Shown: one piece after another, positions 17,339 to 25,510 of the stretch
Position numbering within the stretch: the first letter of the stretch is position 1
Layout: each line of letters begins with the position of its first letter
Source of the DNA: an uncultured Bacteroidales bacterium
GTDB taxonomy: Bacteria; Bacteroidota; Bacteroidia; Bacteroidales; P3
Direction of reading: 5' to 3'
DNA: 64,000 nt
Assembly (NCBI GenBank): GCA_937886715.1
Contig: CAKZZD010000016.1
Span: 124,001 to 188,000 of the forward strand
Program-made: the position numbers and the translations under genes
Notes under the pieces: model-generated
What the model was told of the DNA's origin: nothing
Database searches by the model: none
What the model saw: the letters and a program-made list of their open reading frames with translations, nothing else

Positions 17339-17979
17339 TGTTTCAGGTCGTGGATTGTCTGCTGCGGGTCGTCGCTCTTGAAGACGGCGTTGCCGGCGAC
17401 GAGGACGTCGGCGCCGGCTTCGAAGAGCAAGGGGGCGTTCTGGAGGTTGACGCCGCCGTCGACCTCGATGAGGCATGCGGTGCTCTTGCGGTTGCACAGT
17501 TCGCGCAGCTGGCGCACCTTGCTGTAGGTGTTCGCGATGAACTTCTGCCCACCGAAGCCGGGGTTGACGCTCATGAGCAGCACCACGTCGCAGAGCTGGA
17601 CGATGTCCTCGAGCAGACAGACGGGCGACGAGGGGTTGAGGACCACCCCTCCCTTGATACCTGCATCGTGGATGGCATGGAGCACGCGGTCGTGGTGGCG
17701 ACAGGCTTCGTAGTGGATGGTGAGGATGTCGGCACCGGCCTCGCGGAAGTCATGGACGTAGCGGCCGGGGTCTTCAATCATCAGGTGCACGTCGAGGGGC
17801 TTCTGCGCATGTTTTTTGATGTGCCTGACGATGGGCTGCCCGAAAGAGATGTTGGGCACGAAGAGGCCATCCATGACGTCGACGTGAAGCCAATCGCACT
17901 CGGAAGCGTTGAGCATTTCGATGTCTCGCTGGAGGTTGCCGAAGTCGGCACTGAGGAGGGATGGGGATATCAATTTCAT
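17335..17979 (-). CDS. rpe: Ribulose-phosphate 3-epimerase
   Basis: 214 residues, a TIM barrel with the family motifs ISPSLLSADFGNL, DWLHVDVMDGLFVPNISFG (metal-binding His/Asp) and VDVHLMIEDP, and the phosphate loop LMSVNPGFGGQKFI, VDGGVNLQNAP, VAGNAVF. It interconverts ribulose-5-P and xylulose-5-P in the pentose phosphate pathway. It is overlapped by the methyltransferase start and follows the YitT-like gene by 19 bp. Confidence 0.96.
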   Translation of the reverse strand: MKLISPSLLSADFGNLQRDIEMLNASECDWLHVDVMDGLFVPNISFGQPIVRHIKKHAQKPLDVHLMIEDPGRYVHDFREAGADILTIHYEACRHHDRVLHAIHDAGIKGGVVLNPSSPVCLLEDIVQLCDVVLLMSVNPGFGGQKFIANTYSKVRQLRELCNRKSTACLIEVDGGVNLQNAPLLFEAGADVLVAGNAVFKSDDPQQTIHDLKQ

Positions 17980-17998
17980 TGGGGGGATTGCTTGAGTG

Positions 17999-18883
17999 TT
18001 AGAGTTTCAGTTTTTCGAAATTCTTGCCATAGACGCCCTGAGCCTTGCTGACACTGACAAAGGCATTGACGTCGATGCGGTGGATGATCTGCATGACGTG
18101 GGCCTTGTCGGTGCGGTGGACCATCATGAGGAGCACCTTCTGCTGCTGGCGGGAATAGCAGCCTTCGGCATCGAGGAGGGTGGCACCGCGACCCACCTCG
18201 CGGGTGACGGCGTCGGCAATCTCCTCGTTTTTGACGGAGAAGACCATCACCTGATAGGACTGCTTGTTGCCGTCGAGGACCATGTCGAGCACGTAGGTCA
18301 TCACCACCATGACGACATAGCCGCAGACGACGTTGTCGAGCTTGTGGCTGACGAAATAGGAGCAACCGATGATGATCACATCGATGAGCATGATGACACG
18401 GCCGGGAGAGATGTTGCGATACTTGCAGACGATGAGGGCGATGATGTCGGTGCCGCCGCTGTTGCCGCCCATGATGAACGACAGGCCGATGCCGGCACCA
18501 CAACAGACGCCGCCGAGGACGGCACACATGAAGACGCCAAAATGTTCGACGTCGAACCACTGGTCGACATGGAGCACCTGCTGCCAGAGGATGAAACAGA
18601 GGGACGACATGATGATGCCATAGATGGTGTTGGCGCCGAACTTGGAACCGAGCACCTTGAAGCCGATGGCCACGAGGATGGCGTTGAAGAAGAAATTAAG
18701 CACGCCGATGGGGATGTGGATACCGACAGCGTAGTAGAGAATGGCGCTCATACCGCTGACGCCGCCGCCGACGATGCGCATGGGGAGCATAAAGGCCGAC
18801 CAGCCGAAGGTGTAGAGCATCAGTCCCAGGGTGATGACCACATAGGAGAGGATGATGTGTTTGCTTTTTGTAAAGATCTGCAT
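17999..18883 (-). CDS. YitT family membrane protein (DUF161 plus DUF2179)
   Basis: 294 residues. Residues ~10-190 contain about five hydrophobic segments in two halves, each with a glycine-rich GG(G/A)VSGMSAILYY or GNSGGTDIIALIVCKY motif, the DUF161 repeat. The C-terminal ~90 residues are a soluble DUF2179 domain (SYQVMVFSVKNEEIADAVTREVGRGATLLDAEGCYS) ending in an RIDVNAFVSVSKAQGVYG stretch. The function of the family is not established. The gene lies within the housekeeping operon between yggS and rpe. Confidence 0.88.
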   Translation of the reverse strand: MQIFTKSKHIILSYVVITLGLMLYTFGWSAFMLPMRIVGGGVSGMSAILYYAVGIHIPIGVLNFFFNAILVAIGFKVLGSKFGANTIYGIIMSSLCFILWQQVLHVDQWFDVEHFGVFMCAVLGGVCCGAGIGLSFIMGGNSGGTDIIALIVCKYRNISPGRVIMLIDVIIIGCSYFVSHKLDNVVCGYVVMVVMTYVLDMVLDGNKQSYQVMVFSVKNEEIADAVTREVGRGATLLDAEGCYSRQQQKVLLMMVHRTDKAHVMQIIHRIDVNAFVSVSKAQGVYGKNFEKLKL

Positions 18884-18911
18884 ATTCAGCTTCTATTAAG
18901 AGGTAAAAACA

Positions 18912-19586
18912 CTACTGCTTAAGGCGGGAATAGTCACGGGCTCCGAAGATGGAGGTTCCGAGCCGGACGAGGGTGCTGCCTTCGTCGACGGCGATCTGCC
19001 AGTCGTGGCTCATACCCATCGAGAGCTCCCGGAAGGCGTGCTGTCCGGAAAATGGGCCCGACTGAAGTTGTTCAAAGACGCGACGGGCTTCGTGGAAATC
19101 GGCCCGAACACGCGAAATGTCGTCGGTGTGGCTTGCCATAGCCATCACGCCACAGACCCGGACATGGGGCAACGCAGACAGCTGAGGATGGATCGAAAGC
19201 AGCTCCTCCGGAGCGAAGCCGAACTTGGTCTCCTCCTGCGCCACATGGAGCTGAAGGAGCACATCGACCGAGCGGCCGACCTTGGCTGCGGCGCGTTCCA
19301 CGTCGGCCAAGTGTTCCATCGAATCGACACCGTGGATCAGCGTGACAAACGGGATGTAGTACTTCAGCTGCTTTGACTGCAGATGACCGATGAAGTGCCA
19401 CTTGATGTCGGAAGGGAGGAGGGGTGCCTTGTCGCGCAATTCGGTGGCATAGTTTTCACCAAAAAGGCGCTGACCGGCATTGTAGGCGCACAGAATGTCC
19501 TCGGCCGGCTTGAGTTTGCTGACCGCCACCAGACGCACCCCGACAGGCAATTGCGACTTGATCTTTGCGATGTTTTCCTCAATCAT
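18912..19586 (-). CDS. YggS family PLP homeostasis protein
   Basis: 224 residues. PLP-binding lysine in LVAVSKLKP (residues ~20-28), then LFGENYATELRDK, KWHFIGHLQSKQLKYYIPFVTLIHGVDS and a C-terminal LSMGMSHDWQIAVDEGSTLVRLGTSIFG, all hallmarks of the YggS/PLPBP single-domain alanine-racemase fold. The family controls pyridoxal phosphate availability and has no known enzyme reaction. It lies 36 bp after topB and 28 bp before the YitT-like gene. Confidence 0.94.
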   Translation of the reverse strand: MIEENIAKIKSQLPVGVRLVAVSKLKPAEDILCAYNAGQRLFGENYATELRDKAPLLPSDIKWHFIGHLQSKQLKYYIPFVTLIHGVDSMEHLADVERAAAKVGRSVDVLLQLHVAQEETKFGFAPEELLSIHPQLSALPHVRVCGVMAMASHTDDISRVRADFHEARRVFEQLQSGPFSGQHAFRELSMGMSHDWQIAVDEGSTLVRLGTSIFGARDYSRLKQ

Positions 19587-19622
19587 ATCCTTTCAAACGG
19601 AAGAAGGTTTTTTTTATTGCAT

Positions 19623-21455
19623 TCAAATTTTATTTCTTGCATCCTGGCCGTATTCCATCCGTCGTGTGCCGTCGGCCAACACATGCTGCACAACCTGCGT
19701 GACCATCTGCTTCAGCTCGTCGACGAACTGGGCAGCGCTGTAGCGGTGGGCCTCGATGTCGCGCAGTTTTTTCTCCCATTGGCCGGTCAGTTCGGGACTC
19801 TTGAGCAATTCCTCGTCGATGACGCGAATGAGGGCGATGCCTGTGGGGGTGGGTTCAAGGCTCTTGCGCACCTTGGAGATATAGTGTCGCCGGTAGAGTG
19901 TTTCGATGATGGCGGCACGCGTGGAGGGACGGCCGATGCCGTTTTCCTTCATGGCGTCGCGCAGCTCGTCGTTGTCGACCGCTTTGCCGGCGGTTTCCAT
20001 AGCCCTCAGGAGGGTAGCCTCGGTGTAGGGTTTGGGGGGAGTGGTCTGCTTATCGGCCAGCGAAGGCTCATGCGGTCCGTGCTCGCCTTCCTGGAAAGCC
20101 GGCAACACCTGTTCCTTGTCGGCGGCATCGGAGCCTTCGGCCTCGTCGGCCTTCTCGGCGCTGCCGCCGAAGACCACCCGCCAGCCCTCGTCGAGGATCT
20201 GCTTGCCGGTGGCTTTGAAGCCCACCTCTTCCACCTGGCCGGTAACGGTGGTGGTGGAGAACTTGCAGTCGGGATAGAACACGGCGATGAACCGTCGCGC
20301 CACCAGGTCGTAGACGCGCTTCTCGTCGTGGCTCAAAGCGGCGGCCGAGGGGTCGAGGCCGGTGGGGATGATGGCGTGGTGGTCGGTCACCTTGGAGGTG
20401 TCGAACACCTTCTTGCTCTTCTTCAGCCGGCTGCCCATAAGAGGCTGCACGAAAGGCGCGTATGGCCTGATACCCTGCAGAATGGCGGGACATTTGGCAT
20501 AGATGTCGTCGCTCAGATAGGTGGTGTCGACACGGGGATAGGTGGTGAGCTTTTTCTCGTAGAGGCTCTGTATCAGCTTCAGCGTGTCGTCGGCCGAGAG
20601 GCTGTACTTCTTGTTGCACTCCACCTGGAGGCTGGTCAGGTCGAACAGCCGCGGTGGCGCCTCGGTGCCGTTTTTCTGCTGTATGGCGGTGACGGTGAAG
20701 TCCTTGCCGGAAATGGCCTGGATGGCCATAGTGCCTTCGTCGGGGTTCTTGATCTTGCCTTTGGTGCTGTTGAAGGTGACCCCGCGGTAGAGCGTGGAAA
20801 GTATCCAGTAATTCTCGGGCTTGAAATTTTTGATCTCGTCGTATCGCTTCACGATCATGGCCAGCGTCGGTGTCTGCACGCGGCCGATGCTGAGCACCTG
20901 TTTGGGCTCGGTGCGGAAGCGGATGGTGTAGAGGCGGGTGGCGTTCATGCCGAGCAGCCAGTCGCCGATGGCGCGACAGAGGCCAGCCTCGTAGAGCGAC
21001 TGGTAGTCGTCCTGCGGGCGCAGGTTTTTGAAGCCCTCGCGGATCGACTCCTCGGTGAGCGACGAAATCCAGAGCCGCTGCACAGGGCAGGTGGCGCCGG
21101 CCTTCTGCATCACCCAGCGTTGAATCAGTTCGCCCTCCTGTCCGGCATCGCCGCAGTTGACGATGCCATCGGCCTGCTTCATCAGCTTCTCGATGGTGCG
21201 GAATTGCTTTTCGTAGCCCTTGTCGTCGATCAGCTTGATGCCGAAACGGGGCGGGATCATCGGCAGCGCACCCAGGCTCCAGCGCTTCCAGGGCTCATAA
21301 TAGTCGTGGGGCTCCTTGAGGGTGCACAGATGGCCGAAGGTCCAGGTCACCTGGTAGCCATTGCCCTCCATGTAGCCGTCGTGGGAGGCCGTGGCCCCAA
21401 GCACCTTGGCGATGTCGCGGGCCACGCTGGGTTTCTCGGCGATGCAGACGATCAT
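19623..21455 (-). CDS. topB: DNA topoisomerase III
   Basis: 610 residues from the ATG at 21455 (MIVCIAEKPSVARDIAKVLGA). The Toprim domain is at residues 1-150 (EKPSVA, NCGDAGQEGELIQRW); the type IA core follows with RLWISSLTEESI and the active-site tyrosine region LSIGRVQTPTLAMIVKRYDEI, then LTTYPRVDTTYLS and a C-terminal GIGRPSTRAAIIETLYRR. It relaxes and decatenates DNA by single-strand passage. It lacks a long C-terminal zinc tail. The frame remains open upstream inside prmA, so the start was placed at the conserved MIVCIAEKPS, 8 bp after the prmA stop. Confidence 0.95.
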   Translation of the reverse strand: MIVCIAEKPSVARDIAKVLGATASHDGYMEGNGYQVTWTFGHLCTLKEPHDYYEPWKRWSLGALPMIPPRFGIKLIDDKGYEKQFRTIEKLMKQADGIVNCGDAGQEGELIQRWVMQKAGATCPVQRLWISSLTEESIREGFKNLRPQDDYQSLYEAGLCRAIGDWLLGMNATRLYTIRFRTEPKQVLSIGRVQTPTLAMIVKRYDEIKNFKPENYWILSTLYRGVTFNSTKGKIKNPDEGTMAIQAISGKDFTVTAIQQKNGTEAPPRLFDLTSLQVECNKKYSLSADDTLKLIQSLYEKKLTTYPRVDTTYLSDDIYAKCPAILQGIRPYAPFVQPLMGSRLKKSKKVFDTSKVTDHHAIIPTGLDPSAAALSHDEKRVYDLVARRFIAVFYPDCKFSTTTVTGQVEEVGFKATGKQILDEGWRVVFGGSAEKADEAEGSDAADKEQVLPAFQEGEHGPHEPSLADKQTTPPKPYTEATLLRAMETAGKAVDNDELRDAMKENGIGRPSTRAAIIETLYRRHYISKVRKSLEPTPTGIALIRVIDEELLKSPELTGQWEKKLRDIEAHRYSAAQFVDELKQMVTQVVQHVLADGTRRMEYGQDARNKI

Positions 21456-21463
21456 CTTGGGTT

Positions 21464-22309
21464 TCAGTCTTTCAGTTTCAGCTGCAATGCCGACCACCCT
21501 TCGCGGTTTTTCTTGCCGACAAGCGTCATTCCCAGCTTGTTGCCGCAGTCGATCAGCGCCCCTTCGTCGGCCTCGTAGAAGCCGCTCAGCAGCAAGGTGG
21601 CGCCGGGATTCATAGCCTTGCGGTAGAGGGGCATGTCGCGCATCAGGATATTGCGGTTGATGTTGGCGATGACGATGTCGAACATGCCGCACTGGGGCAG
21701 CAGCGATGCGTCGCCCACGCGGCAGTCGACGGCCACATGGTTGGTGGCGGCATTTTCCATCGCGTTGCGGTAGGCCCAGTCGTCGATGTCGATGCCCACC
21801 ACCTCGGTGGCGCCCCGCATTTTGGCCAGGATGCCCAACACGGCGGTGCCGCAGCCCATGTCGAGCACACGGCATCCGTTCATCGGCGTTTCGGCCACAT
21901 AGCCCAGCATCATATAGGTGGTGGGGTGATGGGCGGTGCCGAAACTCATCTTGGGCTCGATGATCACCTCGTAGTCCACATCGGTGCGATGCGGATGGAA
22001 CGGGGCTCGCACCCACACCGTCGGGCCGGCATCGGTGTGCACCAGCACCGCTTCGTGCTGACGCTCCCACTCCTCGTTCCAGTCGCGGTCTTCCATCTCC
22101 TTGACGGTGTATTTCAGCGGCAGCGGGAAAGCCTGTGCCACCGCGGCAAGGTAGGCCTCGTCGAATTCGCCCTGCTGCACATAGGCCTTCAGGCCGTTGT
22201 CGGTTTCCACAAAGCTCTCGTAGGGCCCCTCGTTGCCGAGGGTGTCGACCAGCATGTCGCGGAACACGCCCGTGTCGTCGAGCGTAAATGTCACTTCGAT
22301 ATATCTCAT
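21464..22309 (-). CDS. prmA: Ribosomal protein L11 methyltransferase
   Basis: 281 residues. An N-terminal substrate-recognition region (RYIEVTFTLDDTGVFRDMLVDTL) is followed by the SAM-binding core: VIIEPKMSFGTAHHPTTYMMLGYVAE (FGTGxHxTT motif), RVLDMGCGTAVLGILAKMRGA (motif I) and VIANINRNILMRDMPLY (NPPY-like NIN motif). It trimethylates L11. The start overlaps the truA stop by 4 bp. Confidence 0.94.
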   Translation of the reverse strand: MRYIEVTFTLDDTGVFRDMLVDTLGNEGPYESFVETDNGLKAYVQQGEFDEAYLAAVAQAFPLPLKYTVKEMEDRDWNEEWERQHEAVLVHTDAGPTVWVRAPFHPHRTDVDYEVIIEPKMSFGTAHHPTTYMMLGYVAETPMNGCRVLDMGCGTAVLGILAKMRGATEVVGIDIDDWAYRNAMENAATNHVAVDCRVGDASLLPQCGMFDIVIANINRNILMRDMPLYRKAMNPGATLLLSGFYEADEGALIDCGNKLGMTLVGKKNREGWSALQLKLKD

Positions 22310-23064
22310 TGTCGTGTCAGTTTTTCGAAATCATAATCCACTTTCGTCAGGAATAGGCCCTGTGCGGGCATGCTCACGCCGGCTGCGCAGCGATCCTTGC
22401 GTTCCACAATGGCCCGGAGGCCGTCGATGTCCAGTTTGCCGCGTCCCACGTCGAGCAGCGTGCCGGTGACGCTGCGCACCATGTTGCGCAGAAAACGGTT
22501 GCTGCGGATGGTGAACACCAGCTCCTCTCCCTCCTCCGCCCAATGGGCCTCGGTCAGGTGGCAGATATTGGTCTTCACCTGCGTGTGGAGCTTGGCGAAG
22601 CTGGTAAAGTCGTCGTATTCCATCAGCACCCGTGCAGCCTCGTTCATGCGCTCCACGTCGAGCCGGAAATAGATGCGGCAATACTGTCCCTGCCGGAACG
22701 GCAGACGGCGGTCGCTGACGTGATACTGGTAGGTGCGCGCCGTGGCGTCAAAGCGCGCGTGGGCATTCGATGCCACGGGGAAGATGCTGAAGATGGCAAT
22801 GTCCTGCGGCAGAAACGAATTGAGCTTGAACGCCAACGCGTCGGCGTCGATCTCGCCGTCGGTGTCGAAATGGGCGTAGAAGTCGCTGGCATGCACCCCG
22901 GTGTCGGTACGGCCGCACCCCACCACCGCCGTCGGGCGGCGCAGCAGCGTGGTCAGCGCCTGCTCAAGGGTGTACTGCACGGTGGGCAACTCCGGCTGTG
23001 TCTGCCAACCGCAGTAAGCGCCTCCATGATAGGCCAGATGGATGAAATAGCGTCCCATAAACAA
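22306..23064 (-). CDS. truA: tRNA pseudouridine synthase A
   Basis: 252 residues. RYFIHLAYHGGAYCGWQTQPELPTVQYTLEQAL at the N-terminus and the catalytic-Asp motif VGCGRTDTGVHASDFYAHFD at ~48-67 identify TruA, which makes pseudouridine at positions 38-40 of tRNA. RSNRFLRNMVRSVTGTLLDVGRGK is the second conserved block. A second in-frame ATG two codons in (23058) is an equally good start. It is the first gene of the eleven-gene minus-strand run down to 13034. Confidence 0.95.
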   Translation of the reverse strand: MFMGRYFIHLAYHGGAYCGWQTQPELPTVQYTLEQALTTLLRRPTAVVGCGRTDTGVHASDFYAHFDTDGEIDADALAFKLNSFLPQDIAIFSIFPVASNAHARFDATARTYQYHVSDRRLPFRQGQYCRIYFRLDVERMNEAARVLMEYDDFTSFAKLHTQVKTNICHLTEAHWAEEGEELVFTIRSNRFLRNMVRSVTGTLLDVGRGKLDIDGLRAIVERKDRCAAGVSMPAQGLFLTKVDYDFEKLTRQ

Positions 23065-23236
23065 ACTGCAAATTTACAAAATATTTTCCACACCGCGGCC
23101 ACCGTCGGGAAAATATTACCCAACACCATATACCTCAACCGTTTACGCAACCTGCCGTCATTGTCCGTTTTCCCAAAAAGGCACTCCGTCCGCACCGGGG
23201 TGCCGCAAAAGAGCCTCACCATCCCCTCTCCTACCC

Positions 23237-23291
23237 GTCTGTTGTACGTCTGTTGTACGAAAAATGTTCGCACAACAGTCGTACAACAGAC
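23237..23291. repeat. Family A palindromic repeat (TTGTACG type)
   Basis: Arms 23237-23261 and 23267-23291 are inverted copies matching at 23 of 25 positions around a 5-base centre (AAATG). Each arm contains two direct copies of GTCTGTTGTAC or its complement. It lies 45 bp beyond the GNAT stop and about 170 bp upstream of truA. It is not followed by a T-run on either strand, so it is not a standard terminator. The other bases of 23065-23335 show nothing recognisable. Confidence 0.85.
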
Positions 23292-23335
23292 ATCCATCCG
23301 TCGGTCAAAAGGGGATGTCGTGGAGTAAAGCTCGT

Positions 23336-23821
23336 CTAGCGGAGCGGCAACTGATAATAGACGCAGTCGGCGTCGCGGTAGAACTCGCGTGCGCCCCAAC
23401 GCTGCCAATATTGGTGGGTCTTCAGGCGGTGGAGCACCGGGACGAAGACAAAGTCGTAGTGGGCCTTGAGTTCGGGCATGGTGCTGAGAATCATGTCGTA
23501 GTTGAGGCGGCTGCCACGATATTCAGGTGCCACGATGAAGGAGAAAACCGCGGTGTAGCGGAGGGCATTCATGCGGGCGAGCAGGTCGGGCTGTTCGACG
23601 GCGATGAGGGGTGTTTCCTCCTCGATGCGATAGTCGCTCATGTTGAGCAGGCCGACCACGTGGCCCTCTTGGTCGAGGGCTTTGACGCTGAGGGGCCAGT
23701 TGAAGTGGAGATCCCCCACCCACCTTTCGACTTCTGGGCGCTGGAATCCATATTGCCGCACCATCCAGTCGACGGTGAGAGGCGCGTCCTCCGGGGTCAT
23801 TCTAAGCAAAGTGTACGGCAT
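23336..23821 (-). CDS. GNAT family N-acetyltransferase
   Basis: 161 residues from the ATG at 23821 (MPYTLLRMTPEDAPLTVDWM); a longer open frame upstream overlaps the DUF2156 gene and is a shadow. GNAT features are an N-terminal strand-helix (PEDAPLTVDWMVRQYG), a central VVGLLNMSDYRIEEETPLIAVEQP and FSFIVAPEYRGSRLNYDMI, where the R/Q-x-x-G-x-G/A acetyl-CoA loop is degenerate (YRGSRLN). The substrate is unknown. Its start overlaps the end of the DUF2156 gene by 20 bp, so the two are translationally coupled. Confidence 0.72.
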   Translation of the reverse strand: MPYTLLRMTPEDAPLTVDWMVRQYGFQRPEVERWVGDLHFNWPLSVKALDQEGHVVGLLNMSDYRIEEETPLIAVEQPDLLARMNALRYTAVFSFIVAPEYRGSRLNYDMILSTMPELKAHYDFVFVPVLHRLKTHQYWQRWGAREFYRDADCVYYQLPLR

Positions 23822-24707
23822 TGTAGGAAAGCAGGGTTTCAGGATGATAGGAAAGCTTGGCCTTGCGCAGGCCTTCGAGGCCCATATCCTCCTCGCGGTT
23901 GACGAAGACAAAGTGCTCCGGCAGGTGAGCGCTGAACTGCTGGTTGATGATGGCGAAGAGGCCGTCGATGTTGCGGTCGGCCTTCTCGACGCACACGTCG
24001 ATGGTGTCGTCAGTAACGGCTGCGCCATAGGTGAAGGCCACCATGCGGCCGTCGAGCCAGATGCTGCCTCCGAGCATGCCCAGCGCGTCCCAATGGGCGA
24101 AGACGGTCTCAACGACGCGCTGCTCGGCTTGGATGGTGTCGCCATACTCGGGGTTGGTGTCGCCGCGCTCTTCACGCCACAGGGCCTCCAAGGCTCGGCA
24201 ATCGTCGAACATCTCTGGCGTCAACGGTCGGTACTCGAAGTCGGGATGCTCCAACAGGAACTTGTTGACGTGGTTGCGCTTGGCCTTGAGCTTACCACCG
24301 GCCAACGAGGCCAGGTCGGCGCGGCGGTAGATGTAGTCGTACTGATTGCGCTGTGGCTCGACGCTGATGTTGATACCCTTGCTGCAAGCATTCTGATGCA
24401 GTTGGAGTGCCGCCTCGTCCTCGAGGCCAAGCAACGTCATGCGGCCACCGCAATCGTCGCAGATGGCCTGCAGCAGGTCGCACGTCGGCGTGCCCGCCAT
24501 ACAGAGCATGTAGGCCCGCTCGCCGTCGAAGTTGAAGCGCAGCACCACGGCATCCTCCAGCACACACACCTCCGTTTTGAACCAGAACTGCCACCCGACG
24601 AGGTTGGCAAAGGTGAAGTTGCAGTTGCGCCGCCCGCTGCGTAGGCTCACAGACTGGTAGGCCTCGCGGTCGGCAATGGTCAGTGTATGGAAATTCAATG
24701 GTTTCAT
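23802..24707 (-). CDS. DUF2156 domain protein
   Basis: 301 residues. FANLVGWQFWFKTEVCVLEDAVVLRFNFDGERAYMLCMAG, GGKLKAKRNHVNKFLLEHPDFEYRPLTPEMFDDC and VFVNREEDMGLEGLRKAKLSYHP match DUF2156, a GNAT-like double fold related to the soluble domain of phosphatidylglycerol lysyltransferases. Here the protein is wholly soluble with no membrane segments. The R-K-N-H-x-N-K-F block and the NREEDMG motif are intact. Its natural substrate is unknown. It overlaps the DUF1905 gene by 4 bp. Confidence 0.82.
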   Translation of the reverse strand: MKPLNFHTLTIADREAYQSVSLRSGRRNCNFTFANLVGWQFWFKTEVCVLEDAVVLRFNFDGERAYMLCMAGTPTCDLLQAICDDCGGRMTLLGLEDEAALQLHQNACSKGINISVEPQRNQYDYIYRRADLASLAGGKLKAKRNHVNKFLLEHPDFEYRPLTPEMFDDCRALEALWREERGDTNPEYGDTIQAEQRVVETVFAHWDALGMLGGSIWLDGRMVAFTYGAAVTDDTIDVCVEKADRNIDGLFAIINQQFSAHLPEHFVFVNREEDMGLEGLRKAKLSYHPETLLSYNAVHFA

Positions 24708-24982
24708 AAAACAGGATTAAGCGTCACCTCGACGCTGTCGCCGAACGACTTGCCTATCTTCTTTCGGATGGCTTGGGTGAGACCGATGATGTAGCACACG
24801 CTGCCGTCGGCATTCTTCACGCCCATGTTCACCACGCTGCCGCTGTACGGCTCACCGTCGAAGGCAGCCTCCACCTTCAGCCGTCCCTTGCCGTACTCCT
24901 TCTTTATATTTATAGGCACGCGCACGTAGGCGGTATCCATGTCGCCGCTACGCTCGATGGTGGCTGTGAAACGGTGGGTCAT
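24704..24982 (-). CDS. DUF1905 family protein
   Basis: 92 residues starting MTHRFTATIERSGDMDTAYVRVPINIKKEYGKGRLKVEAAFDG, with GSVVNMGV and IIGLTQAIRKKIGKSFGDSVEVTL. This is the whole of the small beta-barrel DUF1905 domain, whose function is unknown. The start at 24982 overlaps the stop of the upstream hypothetical gene by 4 bp and its own stop overlaps the DUF2156 gene by 4 bp, so it forms part of a tightly coupled set. Confidence 0.85.
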   Translation of the reverse strand: MTHRFTATIERSGDMDTAYVRVPINIKKEYGKGRLKVEAAFDGEPYSGSVVNMGVKNADGSVCYIIGLTQAIRKKIGKSFGDSVEVTLNPVL

Positions 24983-25476
24983 AATGACTTTACTGCAAGT
25001 CCTACAATGCAACAGATAATGATTGCGACCGGAACCATGATTATCGCCATCAAAAGGGTTTTGTCTGTCTCCTTGTCGCGAACTACACCATTCGGCCACA
25101 CTACCTTGCGACTATCTACATCAAAAAATGTCAAGCCGTGTTTTCTCGCAATTGAATATATCTCACTCAAAACATTTCCCTCATATACATCCGAGAATGT
25201 CAGTTCAATCCAGATGGCATCTTGGGAGAACCCGTAATCCGAGGCATAGTATGACCCCGAATCACAGTCATCCTCTATGGCCGCAAATTCGCCATTAAGA
25301 GGACGGACAATGTCCTTGAGTTCCAAGAAAAAGGATTGCAACCGCTGCGACAATACCGTGTAGTTCCGTCCATCAGCGTATTCTGCCATTCCATCATAAC
25401 GTTTCTCGTATGACTTGTAGAACAGATTTTTCTTTGCATCGACTATGGCAACAAGATAGCCCATAAGATTAATCAT
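24979..25476 (-). CDS. Hypothetical C-tail-anchored protein
   Basis: 165 residues, not recognised. The N-terminal ~135 residues are soluble and start MINLMGYLVAIVDAKKNLFYKSYEK. The C-terminus is a single hydrophobic helix (LLMAIIMVPVAIIICCIVGLAV) followed by KSL, so it should be anchored by its tail with the soluble part probably cytoplasmic. It has a slightly more AT-rich composition than rluB upstream. It starts 34 bp after the rluB stop and heads the DUF1905-DUF2156-GNAT set. Confidence 0.65.
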   Translation of the reverse strand: MINLMGYLVAIVDAKKNLFYKSYEKRYDGMAEYADGRNYTVLSQRLQSFFLELKDIVRPLNGEFAAIEDDCDSGSYYASDYGFSQDAIWIELTFSDVYEGNVLSEIYSIARKHGLTFFDVDSRKVVWPNGVVRDKETDKTLLMAIIMVPVAIIICCIVGLAVKSL

Positions 25477-25510
25477 CTTCAGGAAGCCGACTGGCAGGCA
25501 GCTGGCTTTC

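Noticed and set aside
16124..17497. Longer N-terminus for the rRNA methyltransferase (start at 17497)
   Set aside because: The extra 53 residues are arginine/proline-rich shadow sequence inside rpe; the ATG at 17338 gives the conserved KLIIAPGKEK start and an ATGA overlap.
23237..23291. Family A hairpin as the terminator of the GNAT operon
   Set aside because: No T-run follows the stem on either strand, and other copies of the same family lie upstream of genes, in divergent spacers.
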